DNA of 64,000 nucleotides from JADJOY01 sp016713535 [NCBI: Deltaproteobacteria bacterium] (GCA_016713535.1 JADJOY010000001.1:600640-664639), one strand, 5' to 3'; positions 20,188-32,042 are shown, counted from the first letter of the stretch. Made by a program: numbers and translations. Notes: a model not told the origin generated them from the letters alone.

Positions 20188-20191
<4 letters not shown>
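18578..20191 (+). CDS. Membrane sensor histidine kinase, PilS/NtrB-like (frameshifted)
   Basis: Sensor kinase paired with the sigma-54 activator downstream. Order: membrane segment (about residues 12-32), periplasmic sensor region (33-160), second membrane segment (about 172-190), HAMP-like linker ([14 protein letters not shown]), coiled coil, H-box [16 protein letters not shown], then the ATPase with N-box [18 protein letters not shown] and [17 protein letters not shown]. Two frameshifts occur (near 19500 and 20095). With the second corrected the frame runs to TGA 20189-20191, overlapping the regulator's ATG (ATGA). PilS of Pseudomonas has six membrane helices and a PAS domain, which this lacks, so the name stays open. 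Confidence 0.85.
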
Positions 20192-21600
<1,409 letters not shown>

Positions 21601-21658
21601 GCCCCCCGCAGGCCGGGCCCCGGCGTGGGGCGTGGACGCGGCAGCGGAATCGCCATTC

Positions 21659-21688
21659 TTGACCGGCTCTTTCGCGCTCAGGTACGAT
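21659..21688 (+). promoter_or_regulatory. Sigma-70 promoter for the minor-pilin operon
   Basis: TTGACC (21659-21664) and TACGAT (21683-21688) with an 18-bp spacer. A start near 21695 would give a leader of about 60 bases before the GTG at 21757. It lies just after the response regulator gene and before the first FimT-like gene. Confidence 0.6.
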
Positions 21689-21756
21689 TTGCTCATTGCA
21701 AAGATCGGCTGGGGCGGATACGCGCCCGGCCGGTTGGCGTTCGTCGGGGGGGTGTC

Positions 21757-22590
21757 GTGAGCCGAATGAGCCATCGCAGCCGAAGAGCCAGAGCCTCGAG
21801 CGCGCGCCAGCCCGCACGAGCGGCGGGCTTCACGCTGGTCGAGCTCCTCGTGGTGATGTTCATCGTCGGCCTGATCGTCCTCACCGCGGCGCCGTTCTTG
21901 CGCCAGGGGGTCAAGGGCGCACAGGCGAACTCGGCGGCACGCACGATCTACACCGACCTGGCGTATGCCCGGTCGCTGGCGGTCAAGACCGGCCTGCCGC
22001 ACCTGGTCGAGATCTGCCCGGGTCTGTCGGTGGACGGCACCGGCACGTTCACGGCCGTGCCGGGGTACATGGTCATCGAGTGCTCGACCGGGACCCCGCC
22101 CAACGTGGTCCCGGACTTCGACGCCCCGCAGTGCGTGAACACCGGTGCTTGCTCGGTGCTCGCCGCCGGGACCACCCCGTCCGATTACGTGAAGCGCGCC
22201 GTGAACCTCCTCAAAGGCGGCAGCGAGGCGCGGAGCGAGGCGCGCACCGCGGTCAAGGAGATCACGGGCGTGACGTTCGGCATCGTCGGCAGCGGCATCT
22301 CGGCTAGCTACGACGCGCCCAGCACCACCATCCCGGCGGACGGCATCGACCTGGGTTGCGCCGGCTCGGGCACGGTGCGGCGCCGGTTCTTCTTCCAGAA
22401 GAACGGCCAGGTCGTCGACGACACCGGTTCGCACGCTCCGTGCGGGGGGTCGTTCTACATCACCAGCAACATGGAAAAAGCGACCTTCGGCGCGAGCGGA
22501 GATTCGTCGCTGAACCGCGCGGTCGAGGTCAGCTCGGCGGGCGGGCTGCGCGTGCTGCGATGGGACCAGGACAAGGGCGCCTGGCGTTGA
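21757..22590 (+). CDS. FimT/GspH-like minor pilin, copy 1
   Basis: 277-residue pseudopilin with leader ending ARAAGFTLVELLVVMFIVGL (Gly/Phe site, Glu5). The head has several cysteines and the segments TGLPHLVEIC, ECSTGTPP and KNGQVVDDTGSHAPCGG. The same landmarks recur in the next gene, so the two are tandem paralogues. The GTG at 21757 was preferred because a G-run (GGGGGG) precedes it at a suitable distance; an ATG at 21766 is an alternative. FimT/GspH proteins sit at or near the pilus tip and prime assembly; some bind DNA. It is the first gene of an apparent operon running to pilY1. Confidence 0.85.
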   Translation: MSRMSHRSRRARASSARQPARAAGFTLVELLVVMFIVGLIVLTAAPFLRQGVKGAQANSAARTIYTDLAYARSLAVKTGLPHLVEICPGLSVDGTGTFTAVPGYMVIECSTGTPPNVVPDFDAPQCVNTGACSVLAAGTTPSDYVKRAVNLLKGGSEARSEARTAVKEITGVTFGIVGSGISASYDAPSTTIPADGIDLGCAGSGTVRRRFFFQKNGQVVDDTGSHAPCGGSFYITSNMEKATFGASGDSSLNRAVEVSSAGGLRVLRWDQDKGAWR

Positions 22591-22604
22591 ACGAGCGAGG
22601 GACG

Positions 22605-23354
22605 ATGGAACTCGTGAGCGTGAAGCGCATTGCGGCGGGGCAGGTGGCGTCCGGTCGGCGCGCGGACGCGGGCTTCACCTTGGTGGAGCTGATGGTCGTC
22701 ATCTTCCTGATCGGGCTGCTGGTCCTGGTCGCGGTTCCCTTCCTGCAACAGGGGACTCGGGACAGCCAGGCGAACGCGGCGGCCCGCGAGCTGTGGACGG
22801 ACCTCGTCTACACCAAGACCGAGGCGGTTCGCACCGGCCTGCCACACCTCGTCGAGTTCTGCGACAGTCCGCCCGGTTACGTCGTGGTGCGCTGCTCGAC
22901 AGGCACACCGCCCACCGGCGACTTCGCGTCGAGCGCGTGCGCCGATGGCGGGCTCGGTGGCATGTGCACGTTGCTCTCGAGCGGCGTCGCCTCGGGCAAC
23001 GCCGCCGTGGTGCGCCAGGTGACGCTCGGCCGGCGCTCGAGCGCCACCGCCAGCGCCATCCGCCTTGGTCTGGTGGGCTCGCCTGGGCCAACTCCCGGGC
23101 GCACCGGCGTGACTCCGCCCTCGAACGGGCTGGACCTCGCCAACTGTGACAGCACGGGCTCCGCGCGCAGGATGTACTTCAACGAACGCGGTCAGGTGGT
23201 GACGGATACCTCGGCGCACACGCCGTGCCGGGGCGCGATCTACCTCACCGGGCGCACCAACGAGGACATCGAAGGGAACCGCGCGATCGAGTTCAACACC
23301 GTCGGCATGGCGCGGGCCTACCGCTACTCGTCGTCGGCGAGCGCGTGGAAATGA
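22605..23354 (+). CDS. FimT/GspH-like minor pilin, copy 2
   Basis: 249-residue pseudopilin, intact, starting at an ATG with GCGAGGG upstream. The prepilin site is ADAGFTLVELMVVIFLIGLL. It shares TGLPHLVEFC, RCSTGTPP and a C-terminal region (RGQVVTDTSAHTPCRG) with the gene before it, as well as the spacing of cysteines, but has diverged widely elsewhere. It starts 14 bp after copy 1 ends. The retention of two clearly different copies suggests separate roles in the tip complex, but this is inference. Confidence 0.85.
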   Translation: MELVSVKRIAAGQVASGRRADAGFTLVELMVVIFLIGLLVLVAVPFLQQGTRDSQANAAARELWTDLVYTKTEAVRTGLPHLVEFCDSPPGYVVVRCSTGTPPTGDFASSACADGGLGGMCTLLSSGVASGNAAVVRQVTLGRRSSATASAIRLGLVGSPGPTPGRTGVTPPSNGLDLANCDSTGSARRMYFNERGQVVTDTSAHTPCRGAIYLTGRTNEDIEGNRAIEFNTVGMARAYRYSSSASAWK

Positions 23355-23365
23355 GGGGGGCAGGG

Positions 23366-23797
23366 ATGCTCGTCAGGCTGGAGCCGCGGCGCGCCGCGGC
23401 GGGATTCACGCTGGTCGAGGTGCTGGTGGCGTTGTTCGTCCTCGCGGTCGGATTGCTGGGGCTCGCTTCGCTCCAGCTCAGCGCCTCGCGTGGCAACGCG
23501 CAGAGCGGCGTCGGTACGCGCGCCGTGCTGATCGCGCAGTCGCGGATGGAGATGCTGAAGAGCGCGCGGTTCACCGACGTCGGCACGGGGACCGACCTCG
23601 ATACCCAGTGCAACACCGCCGTCCAGATCAAGAACCAGGCCGGCGCGGACCAGGATTTCTTCACGGTCGCGTGCACCTACTCGTTCCAGGACAGCGACGG
23701 CGACGGAACCGACGATCTGGTGGACCTCGATGTCCAGGTGACCTACCCGGGCGCCAGCACGCCGATCCACCTGATCTCGAGCAGGACGTCGGCGTGA
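23366..23797 (+). CDS. pilV: PilV-like minor pilin, copy 1
   Basis: 143-residue minor pilin with prepilin site AAAGFTLVEVLVALFVLAVG and the PilV-typical GLLGLASLQL continuation. A cysteine-containing segment (LDTQCNTAV) is shared with the next gene. Residues near 115 hold an acidic DSDGDGTDDLVD loop (23690-23725) that looks like a calcium-binding turn. GGGGGG and GCAGGG precede the ATG. It lies 11 bp after the FimT-like copy 2. Confidence 0.85.
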   Translation: MLVRLEPRRAAAGFTLVEVLVALFVLAVGLLGLASLQLSASRGNAQSGVGTRAVLIAQSRMEMLKSARFTDVGTGTDLDTQCNTAVQIKNQAGADQDFFTVACTYSFQDSDGDGTDDLVDLDVQVTYPGASTPIHLISSRTSA

Positions 23798-23820
23798 GGG
23801 TCCGGGGAGGAGGTCCGGCG

Positions 23821-24246
23821 ATGCGCGAGTCGAACGGGTTCACGCTACTCGAGGTGCTGATCGCCCTCATGATCCTCGCGATCGGGGTCCTCGCGGTCAC
23901 CACGCTGCAGCTCAACGCCACCAAGAACAGCGCGGTGGGCGACGTCATCGCCAAGGCGCTGACGGTCGCCGAGACACGCATCGAGCTGCTGCGGAGCTCG
24001 CCCCCGGCGAACCTCGTCGACGGCGGCACGCTCGATACCCAGTGCCAGCAGTCGGTGGTGTTCGCCAACCACACCTCGGTGACCGGCGCCTCGAACGCTT
24101 CGTTCACGGTCGACTGTGCCTTCTCGACGGTGTGCGAGCTCTCGCCCTGCCCGCCCGGGATCCAGACGCGCCAGTTCATCGTCACGGTGTCGTCGAACCT
24201 GCTCACGAACCCGGTTCGACTCACGGGAAAGGTCCCTCTCTCATGA
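23821..24246 (+). CDS. pilV: PilV-like minor pilin, copy 2
   Basis: 141-residue minor pilin with a very short leader: MRESNGFTLLEVLIALMILA, cleaved after residue 6. IGVLAVTTLQLNATKNSA is the PilV-type continuation. It shares LDTQCQQSV with copy 1 and carries further cysteines (VDCAF, VCELSPC). GGGGAGG lies upstream of the ATG, and the TGA stop overlaps the ATG of the PilW-like gene. PilV-type proteins belong to the PilVWX-FimU/PilY1 tip complex. Confidence 0.87.
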   Translation: MRESNGFTLLEVLIALMILAIGVLAVTTLQLNATKNSAVGDVIAKALTVAETRIELLRSSPPANLVDGGTLDTQCQQSVVFANHTSVTGASNASFTVDCAFSTVCELSPCPPGIQTRQFIVTVSSNLLTNPVRLTGKVPLS

Positions 24247-25313
24247 GCACCCTGCGGCGCCGTGACGGCGAGGACCCGCGGCTGGTCGCGAGCGCGGGCT
24301 TCACGCTGGTCGAGCTCCTGATCACGCTGCTCCTGTTCAGCCTGCTGATCGCCGGCATCTGGTCGACCTTCTCGGCGCAGAAGCGGACGGCGGCGAGCCA
24401 GGATCAGCTCGTGGAGGTCAACAACAACCTCCGCATCGGCATGTGGGGGCTCGGGATCGACGTCATGCAGGCCGGACTCGGGCGGGTCTTCACCGCCGCG
24501 AGCGGAACCTGCAGGGACGTCGGCGTGCTCGAGGCCAACCCGTACCAGATCACGTTCCTCTACGACGTCAACGACTCGGCGATGACCAACGCCGGCACGC
24601 CCGACGGCGCCTCGTTCCAGTGGTACAGCGCGTCGCTGTGCAGCGCGAGCGACTGCACCGGCACGTGCTCGACCACCGCGGACTCGACGAGCGTCAATCG
24701 CCACGCCGAGATCGTGCGGTGGGGGCTCGACAACCCGGCGGTGACCGGTTCCGTGGCGATCGTCCGTGGCGCTTCCACCCCGTTCACGTCGACCTTCAAC
24801 GCGACGAACGCGGCGAGCGCCAAGGCGAACATCAACTACAACGATCGTGACACCAACGGCGTCAACCCGAACGTGTACGACCTCTGGAAAGAGGTCACCA
24901 GCTCGGCGGGCGTCCAGACCTCGGACCCGATCGCGTACGGGATTCGCGGGCTGTCGAGCGGCAACGCCACGCCCACCGACGAGAACGGCAACCCGTTCCT
25001 GATGTTCTCGTATTTCCTCGACGTCAACAACGACGGCGTGTGGCAGTGCACCTCGGGCTCGGGCCCCGACGCGATCAAAGGCGACAACGGCGGCGACTGC
25101 GCGCTCAGCACCGCGGAGATCAACGTGCTGACGAACTCCGCCACCTCGGCGGGCGCCCTCACGCAGGCCGAGCTCTACCAGGTGCTGCGGGTGTCCGTGA
25201 CGTTGCGGGGCGAGACGCAGCGCCCGGACGCCCAGTTCGCCGCGAACAACGGCTATCGGTTCCGCATGCTGCGGACCACGTTCAAGCTCAACAACATGGC
25301 GTTTGCACCCTGA
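24243..25313 (+). CDS. pilW: PilW-like minor pilin, copy 1
   Basis: 356-residue minor pilin, intact. The prepilin site is ASAGFTLVELLITLLLFSLL. PilW hallmarks are visible: a QDQLVEVNNNLRIGMWGLGID block after the helix and a C-terminal strand region with RFRMLRTTFKL. The head contains Asp/Asn-rich loops, DVNNDGVWQC (about 25018-25041) and DNGGDCALSTAE (about 25082-25118), the latter with EF-hand-like spacing. Its ATG overlaps the stop of pilV copy 2 (ATGA). A 75-bp gap separates it from the second PilW-like gene. Confidence 0.87.
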   Translation: MSTLRRRDGEDPRLVASAGFTLVELLITLLLFSLLIAGIWSTFSAQKRTAASQDQLVEVNNNLRIGMWGLGIDVMQAGLGRVFTAASGTCRDVGVLEANPYQITFLYDVNDSAMTNAGTPDGASFQWYSASLCSASDCTGTCSTTADSTSVNRHAEIVRWGLDNPAVTGSVAIVRGASTPFTSTFNATNAASAKANINYNDRDTNGVNPNVYDLWKEVTSSAGVQTSDPIAYGIRGLSSGNATPTDENGNPFLMFSYFLDVNNDGVWQCTSGSGPDAIKGDNGGDCALSTAEINVLTNSATSAGALTQAELYQVLRVSVTLRGETQRPDAQFAANNGYRFRMLRTTFKLNNMAFAP

Positions 25314-25388
25314 CCGACGTGAACCATCGACGATCGCGCGAGCCCGGGGGCCGTCGGTGACGGGGCGCCCGCGAGGAGGGAGTGGGGG

Positions 25389-26640
25389 ATGAGGCTGGCC
25401 AGGGGGGATTCGAGGGGGTTTGTCCGGTTCGCGCCGGCTCCCTCGCGCGGGGGAGCGGCGAGGGCCGGCTTCACCATCGCGGAGCTCTTGATCGCGTTGC
25501 TCCTGACCGGGATCCTGATGATCACGGTCTTCGCGGCGATGGACTCGCAGCGGAGCTCGTACGTCGCCTCCGAGCAGGCGTCGGACATCGGCCAGAACCT
25601 GCGCGTTGCGGTCGAGGCGGTGACCCGGGAGGTGCGCCTCGCCGGGTTGCGGAACTCGGGAGGCCAGCCAGCCATCGTGCAGGCCGCGCCGTTCCAGCTC
25701 GCGTTCTACGCCGACGTCAACCAGAGCTGTCTGTGCAGCGCCAGCGGCGTGCGCGTCGCCGAGGACCAGTGCTGGGGCTACCCGACCAGCTTGGGTGGAG
25801 GGATCGACGCCGCCCCGGCGAACTGTGGGCTCAAGGCATCCAACCCGATGGGCGACGCGCCCAACGGCGTGAGCTTCTACGGGAACCACCGTGCCGGACG
25901 CGCCGGCGACCTCGCCGAGCCACGCCGAGCTGATCACCTGGACGTTCGACCGTCCGGCAGACGCCGTCACCGCGGGTGACGCCTACCACACGTACACCAT
26001 CACGTCCGCGCAGGAGGCGCTGGTCTCGAACGACTGCTCCACCGCGGCGATCAACGCCAGCGACCTCGACACCTCGATCTCGACGTGTACGACCGCCGGC
26101 GATCCCACCTCGTGCACCAACCCGCTCTACAACCTCTACCGCGTCGTCGCGCTCAACCGCACCAGCGCGGTGTCGACCGACAACACGACGTCGGTCGCGA
26201 AGGTGGCCTCGGGCCTGCGCGGGCCGTGCCGCGGCGACAGCACGACGGACGCCGCCGAGCTGGTCGACGAGCTCGCGGACCCCACCAACCGGGTGTGGCC
26301 GGCGTTCTCGTACTGGATCGACCGCGACGACGACGGCGAGATCAACAACAACTGCGACGGGTCGCTCGACACCACCGAGGACGTCCTGTTCGGTGACACC
26401 AACGGCGACTGTCTCTTCAGCGCCGCCGAGCTCGCGGCGCTCACCGCGGTGCCGCAGTCGAGCGCCGCGGCGCCGCCAGCGGACGAAGAGATCCTCGAGA
26501 ACATCGTTCGAGTGGACGTGCGTCTGACGGGCGCGGCGCAGGATCGCGCGCGGCTCGGTACGACGGTGGGTGGTGCGGATGTCGACTTCCGGGCGCGTCA
26601 CCTCGCGTCCAGTGCGATCGTTCGGAACAGGGTTCGATGA
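25389..26640 (+). CDS. pilW: PilW-like minor pilin, copy 2 (frameshifted)
   Basis: About 416 residues once one frameshift near 25880-25920 is bridged. The prepilin site is ARAGFTIAELLIALLLTGIL, followed by the PilW block DIGQNLRVAVEAVTREVRLAG. Past the shift the frame resumes at HAELITWTFDRPADA and ends IVRNRVR before TGA 26638-26640. Two acidic loops, DRDDDGEINNNCD (about 26320-26358) and DTNGDCLFSAAE (about 26395-26430), resemble calcium-binding loops; the second closely matches one in copy 1. GGAGGG lies upstream of the ATG at 25389. Confidence 0.83.
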
Positions 26641-26701
26641 TGGCCGCGGGGGGCGGCCGGTCAGCGGGGCGCGAAGGTCGAGGCCCGAGAGGAGTGGATC
26701 C

Positions 26702-27353
26702 ATGCAAGGCGTAGTTGCAGCGTCGCGCCGGCGTTCGGGGAACCGGGGCATCGCCCTGGTGCTCGTGCTGCTGATCCTCGCGACCACGACCATCATCGGC
26801 ATCGGCGCGGTGACGGCCTCGATCTCGGACCTCAAGATCACGGCCAACGAGAATTGCTACAACAAGCTGCTCAACGCCGCCGACGTGGGCATCCAGACGG
26901 CGCGGCTCGACGTCCAGAACCATCCGGAGATCATCACCCGGAAGGATCGCAAGAACAGCACCAACAACGCCTACGCGTCGAACCCCTGACGTTCTGGAAC
27001 CTCAGAACTGCGGCGACGACATCGTCAGCGGCAGCTCGAAGGCCAGCGACGCGCGGCGGCCAAGTGCACCGCAGCGTCCTCGGCCGACGGATCCTGCAGA
27101 CCGCGACGCAGACCGGCGGCAAGTTCAAGTACTTCACGAGATCCGTCTCCTGAACCGCGAGTCGAAGGTGGCGCTGATCGCGGGTGAGCAGACCGGCACG
27201 ACGCAGCAGTACCAGTTCGTGACGCACTCGCTGGCGGAAGGCTGTGGGACCAACGCCAACCTCGAGTCACGGACCCAGCGGTCGTTCCGGATGATCGGCG
27301 GCGACCAGAACGACTACCAATCGGTCGCCTACGACCCGAAGGCGGCGACATGA
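26702..27353 (+). CDS. pilX: PilX-like minor pilin (multiple frameshifts)
   Basis: The N-terminus is MQGVVAASRRRSGNRGIALV followed by a hydrophobic helix, matching the PilX pattern in which the cleaved Gly is followed by Ile/Ala and a conserved Glu at +5 is lacking. TASISDLKITANENCYNK and AADVGIQTARLD are also PilX-like. The frame breaks near 26990 and again before 27160, then resumes with RESKVALIAGEQTGTTQQYQ and ends at TGA 27351-27353. GAGAGGAGTG precedes the ATG. It is the last minor pilin before pilY1. The central third cannot be read with confidence. Confidence 0.75.
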
Positions 27354-27418
27354 GCCGGCGCTCGATGCGAGCCGGTCACGCGTCCGCGGTCGTCCGGATC
27401 GAACCACGGAGGAGCCTG

Positions 27419-30400
27419 ATGAATCGATGTCGCCGGATCGCGTGGTCGTCCTCGGCCGCGCTCGTGGCGTCGTTCGCCCTCGTCGCGGCCGCTTCGGCCG
27501 CGCCGCAGTTCGTGCCTGGGCTGCAAGCGCAGAATCCGCCGGCCGTGAATGGGTCCACGACGACCGCGACGCCCAACGTGGCGGTCGTCGTCGGCCACAC
27601 CGGTTCGATGATGGAGGACATCTCGACGGGGCGGGTGGGATTCGTCGCGGCGGACTTCAACGAGACGATCCCGTCTTCCGGCTGCGTCGGTCCCGGGTGC
27701 GCGTGTACTGGCGGCGCCACGGGCTCCAGCTATGCGGCGTCGCCGACGCTCTTCAACCCCGCACTCTTCCGCCTCTACTGCGGGGACAGCACGCTCGCGG
27801 AACCCACCGACGGGCAGGGGCCACTTCTACCCGACGTCAAGAACGTCAACGTGTTCGACGACACGGCCGGGGGCGCCCTACGATCAGTACCTGGGGTTCA
27901 TGGCGCGGCTCTATCCGGACATCGACTTCGAGACGATCGGTTGCGTCACCAACTCGTGTGCGGAGGGTACCGGCTTTCAATTCGTCGGGACGACTTACGG
28001 CGAGGGCGCGGACTACACCGGTCCCGACGGTACCGGGGACGTGTGCGCCCGGGCCGGCACGGCCTGCGAGTTGCTGACGCCACCGGGCACCGGCGACGGC
28101 GTCGACGATCGCGCGGTGTACTCGTGGGACTCGGATCCGACCTACCAGCTCAACGCCCGCTTCAACTACCAGCCCACCTCGGGCGGAGGCGTGCCGTTCA
28201 AGCGAATCGGCGGGGACTTCCCGTATCTCGACCCGATCACCGGGTTCAACTTCAACTACCCGATCCGGATGCAAGATCCCGGTGCGACCTCGACTCGTTG
28301 GCGGGATAGCAAGCTGCGCGCGTCGCTGTGCGCGGTCGAGGGGTTCCTGGGGCTGAACCGATTTCGCACCCTGGCCGACGGCTCGGTGCTCAACTGCGCC
28401 CTCGACGATCTCGGCGACTCGGCCACCGAGGACGCGGACGCCGACGGCTACGACGACTTCTACCAGCAAAACGTGAAGGGGAAGGCCGCGGTCGCGCTCT
28501 TCAAGACCTATCAGTTGAGCCCCGGGCTCTACCCGCCGTTCGACAAAGACGCCGACTACACCGAGAACCGCCTGCGCGTCGACCTGCGCGTGGCCAACTT
28601 CTACGGGCCGGGCTCCACCAATACCCTGGGCGCCAGCTTCGGCTGCGACGCCAACGGCGACGAGCCCTGCAACCGCTCGGTCGCGCTGCTCGAGCCAGAC
28701 GTCAACCGCAACACCGGTGGAGACAATCGCTGGCACGAGTGCATGGGGCTCGGGCGAACCAACACCTCGGGCACCACGTTCCAGTCCTCGGTAGGAGACG
28801 ACAACGCGACGATCCGCGCCGCGATCGACAACCGCTACGGAGTGCCTGGTGGCGTGATGTCACTGTCGGGAATCCTTCGCGACGCCTGCGGCGCCAACGG
28901 CGACTGTCCGGGCGCCTCGTCGACATTGCCCAACAGCGTCACGAGCAGCGGCATCTTCAGCGCTGATACCAACGCCTGCGGCTCGTCCAACGCGCTGGTC
29001 ATCATCACCGACAGCCCGGACTCGTGCGCCGACGTCGCATGCAGTACGTCGGTGGGCGAGCGACTGCCCGGCTACCCCGATTCGCCGGCTCAGCCGTTCC
29101 CCTCGAACGCGACCGCGTCAAAGACCTGCCCGGACAACATCGCGGCCGCCATGCGCGCTTCCACGTCCGAGGCGAAGACCTACATCATCGGTCTCGACGC
29201 GGACTGGGACACCACCGTGAAGCGTTCGGTGGCGGCAGTTGCCGCCGCGGGTGGCACCAACTCGTACTACCCGGCGCGGAGCTTCGGCGACGTCGAGAAC
29301 GCCCTGCGCGGCATCTTCAACGACGTGAAGAACAGCGGCGACGCGGTGATCCCGGCCGGTGTCTTCGCGCTCGGCATCGCACGCTCGGACTCGACGAACA
29401 TCAAGGACGTGGTGATCGACGCGCGCTACAAGCCGCAGAACTGGCAAGGCTTCCTGTTCGCCCGGGAGATCACCCAGTCGGGACAGCCGCTGGCGTTCTG
29501 GGAGGCGGGCTCGCTGCTGGCGGCGCGGGATCTGTCCGTGGCCGCGCAGGCCCGCAGCACGTTCACCACGCTCGACCTCAACTGCGACGGTCGGGTAGCC
29601 GGCAGCGACGAGCGGGTCGCGTTCGGCACGTCCAACCTCGACCTGACGACCGCCGGTGGCCCGTTCGCGACCCAGTCCGCGTGCACCGGCACGCCGCGCA
29701 CGAGCCTCAAGAACGTGCACAGCACCGGCGCGCCCTTCTTCCTCGATGCCGAGGTGAACGTGGCGCAGGGCTGGACGGACCGGGACGGCAACGCGTTCGC
29801 CCTCATCGACTACACGATCGGGATGACGCCGGCGCAGATCGCCGCCGACACGAGCGCCGTACTGCCGGCCACCACGTACCGCAGCCGCGACTTCGACGGC
29901 GACGGCACCGCCGGCAACAGCGTGTGGCGGCTCTACGACTCGGCGAACTCGAGCCCGGTCATCGTGGGGCCTTCGCTCTCGATCCAGGCCAGCGACGCCG
30001 ACGCCGACGGCGACGGTCTCACCGACTTCGAGGAGTACCAGGCGCGGGTGCTCGATCGCCCTCGCGCGGCCTACATCGGCACCAACGGTGGCTCGCTGCA
30101 CGCGTTCAACGTCGATGGCAGCACGTCGATCCGCGTCAACGGCACGCTCGTCAACTCGGCGGGCGCCAAGGCCGGAGGTGAGCTCTTCGCCATCTGGCCG
30201 CACGAGCTCCTCAACCGTCTCAAGCGCTACGCGAACGCCTCCTACGGCACGACAGACGGGCTCGGGAACCGCATCCACGAGGACGGCGTCGACCTCACCG
30301 CCCGCATCTTCGACGCGAAGGTCTATCCGAACTCGGAGGGCGCGCCGCTCTTCGGGTGGCGCACCGTGCTGGTCATCGGGGATCGAAACGGCGGCCACGG

Positions 30401-32000
30401 CTACATGGCGCTCGACGTGACCGACCCGAGCGAGGCGATGGGCCTCGAGGACAAGGACGCGAGCGGCGCGTTGGTGTCGTACACGTACCCCACGTTGCTC
30501 TGGGAGTTCGATGAGTTCCGGGACGATGGGCACACCGACGCCGGTGATCCCGTTCGGGCGGACGCGCAGTGCGACGAAGATCTCGACGCCTCGCCCGGAA
30601 CCTCCGACCCGACCGAGCGTTCCCGCTTCGCGGACTGCGAGGACAACGGGCAGGACGACAACTCGCAGGATCGGCTCGGCCGCTCGTGGTCGATTCCGTT
30701 CGTGACTCGGGCGCGCACCACCGACGGCAACCCGGTCATGTACGTGCTCTCCGGCCCGGACACGATCGAGACCGTGTCGGGCAGCCCCTCGACCGGTGCT
30801 GGTTACCTCCTCGCGATCGACGTCAGCACCGGGTCGCTGATCGATCTCGACAGCGGCACCTCGAACGGCCTTCCGCTCAAGGTCAGTGACAGCGCCATCA
30901 CCTCGGGACCCAACGCTGGCCCGGTCTGCATCGGTGGCACCGGGGTCGCCTGCACGGGCGGCCAGTTCATCGCACCGTTCCGGACCAGCATCGCGGGCGC
31001 GGACATCACGAACTCCGACGATGCGACGTACGCGGGCCAGCGCGCCGACGTCTTGTACTGGGGTGACCTGGGTGGCCGGCTGTGGCGAGGCCGCTTCACG
31101 GCTCCGGATTCGAACGACGTCGAGACCAGGGTGCTCTTCTTCCCCGGCTCCGACACCTCCACCGTGGATGCGGCTCATCCGATCGTGAGCCGACCGACCA
31201 TGACGCCCGCCAAGAACCAGACCCTCCTCGGGTCGTCACCCCCCTTGCTGGTGGTCTGGGGCGACGGCAGCCTGGCGTTCGGCCCGACGGACCTCGCGGA
31301 GGGGCTCTATCCAGTCGACGAGACCGGCTCCGACGAGAAGTTCCGGATCTTCTCGGTGGTCGACGACGCGGTGAGCGGCGCAGCCCAGTACCTCGATTTC
31401 GACGACGAGACGAATTGCAGTGACGGCGCGAACGCGACCACCTCGAGCAGTGACGGGTCGGCCTCCAACTCGGGAGGCGACCTCGACAACCGGACGCTGC
31501 CGGCCACGACCGACCCGGCCGTGACCGCGGCACAGGACCCGCCGTCCGGGACTCACCCCCCGACCACGTCGGGCGGCTACTACCAGTGCCTCAAGAACAA
31601 CGCCGGCAGCGGGATCGCTGGCGCCACCGGCAGCGAGCGCATCCTCGGGTCCCCGGCGATCCTCGGGGGAGCGGTGATCGTCGAGACCATGCGCCCGGTC
31701 AGCCCGATCACGAACGTCTGCTACAACGTCGGCACCGGCTCGATCCTCGCCTTCGACTACTCGACCGGCGGGATCGTCAACTTCACACTCAAGGGAGGAG
31801 TGACGTCGAACGGCGGCGGGAAGTACTTCACCGCCCCCGAGAACCCGGTCGCGGTGGCGAACACGGCGGGTTACAAGGCGCTCGGTGCGCCGCCGGACGG
31901 GTTCCCGCCCGACTTCCTTCGATACCATGTGGTGACGGGTGTGGAGGCGCCAGCGCCCCAGATCCCGATGGAGACGATTTACTGGCGCGAGCCGTTCTGA
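27419..32000 (+). CDS. pilY1: PilY1-like tip adhesin/assembly factor (frameshifted)
   Basis: About 1,527 residues after bridging one frameshift in a G-run near 27870. It starts with a Sec signal (MNRCRRIAWSSSAALVASFA, cleaved near ASAAPQ), preceded by GGAGGAG; an upstream ATG at 27350 is less likely. A von Willebrand A-like region begins near residue 55, but the usual DxSxS metal site reads VGHTGSM. LSGILRDACG and VIITDSPDS follow. The C-terminal half is the PilY1 beta-propeller with RAAYIGTNGGSLHAFN and GDRNGGHGYMALDVTDP. Calcium-type loops are DADADGYDDF, DLNCDGRVAGSDE, DFDGDGTAGN and DADGDGLTDFEEY. PilY1 caps the pilus with the minor pilins and controls extension and adhesion. It ends the operon before a strong hairpin. 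Confidence 0.9.
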
Positions 32001-32042
32001 CGCCAGGCTACGACCCCGCGGTCGCGGGTTCGGAGCAGCGCT

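Noticed and set aside
29118-31178. 686-codon minus-strand open frame opposite pilY1
   Set aside because: Composition is Arg/Val/Gly-rich with no motif, and it mirrors the codon structure of pilY1; a shadow frame.
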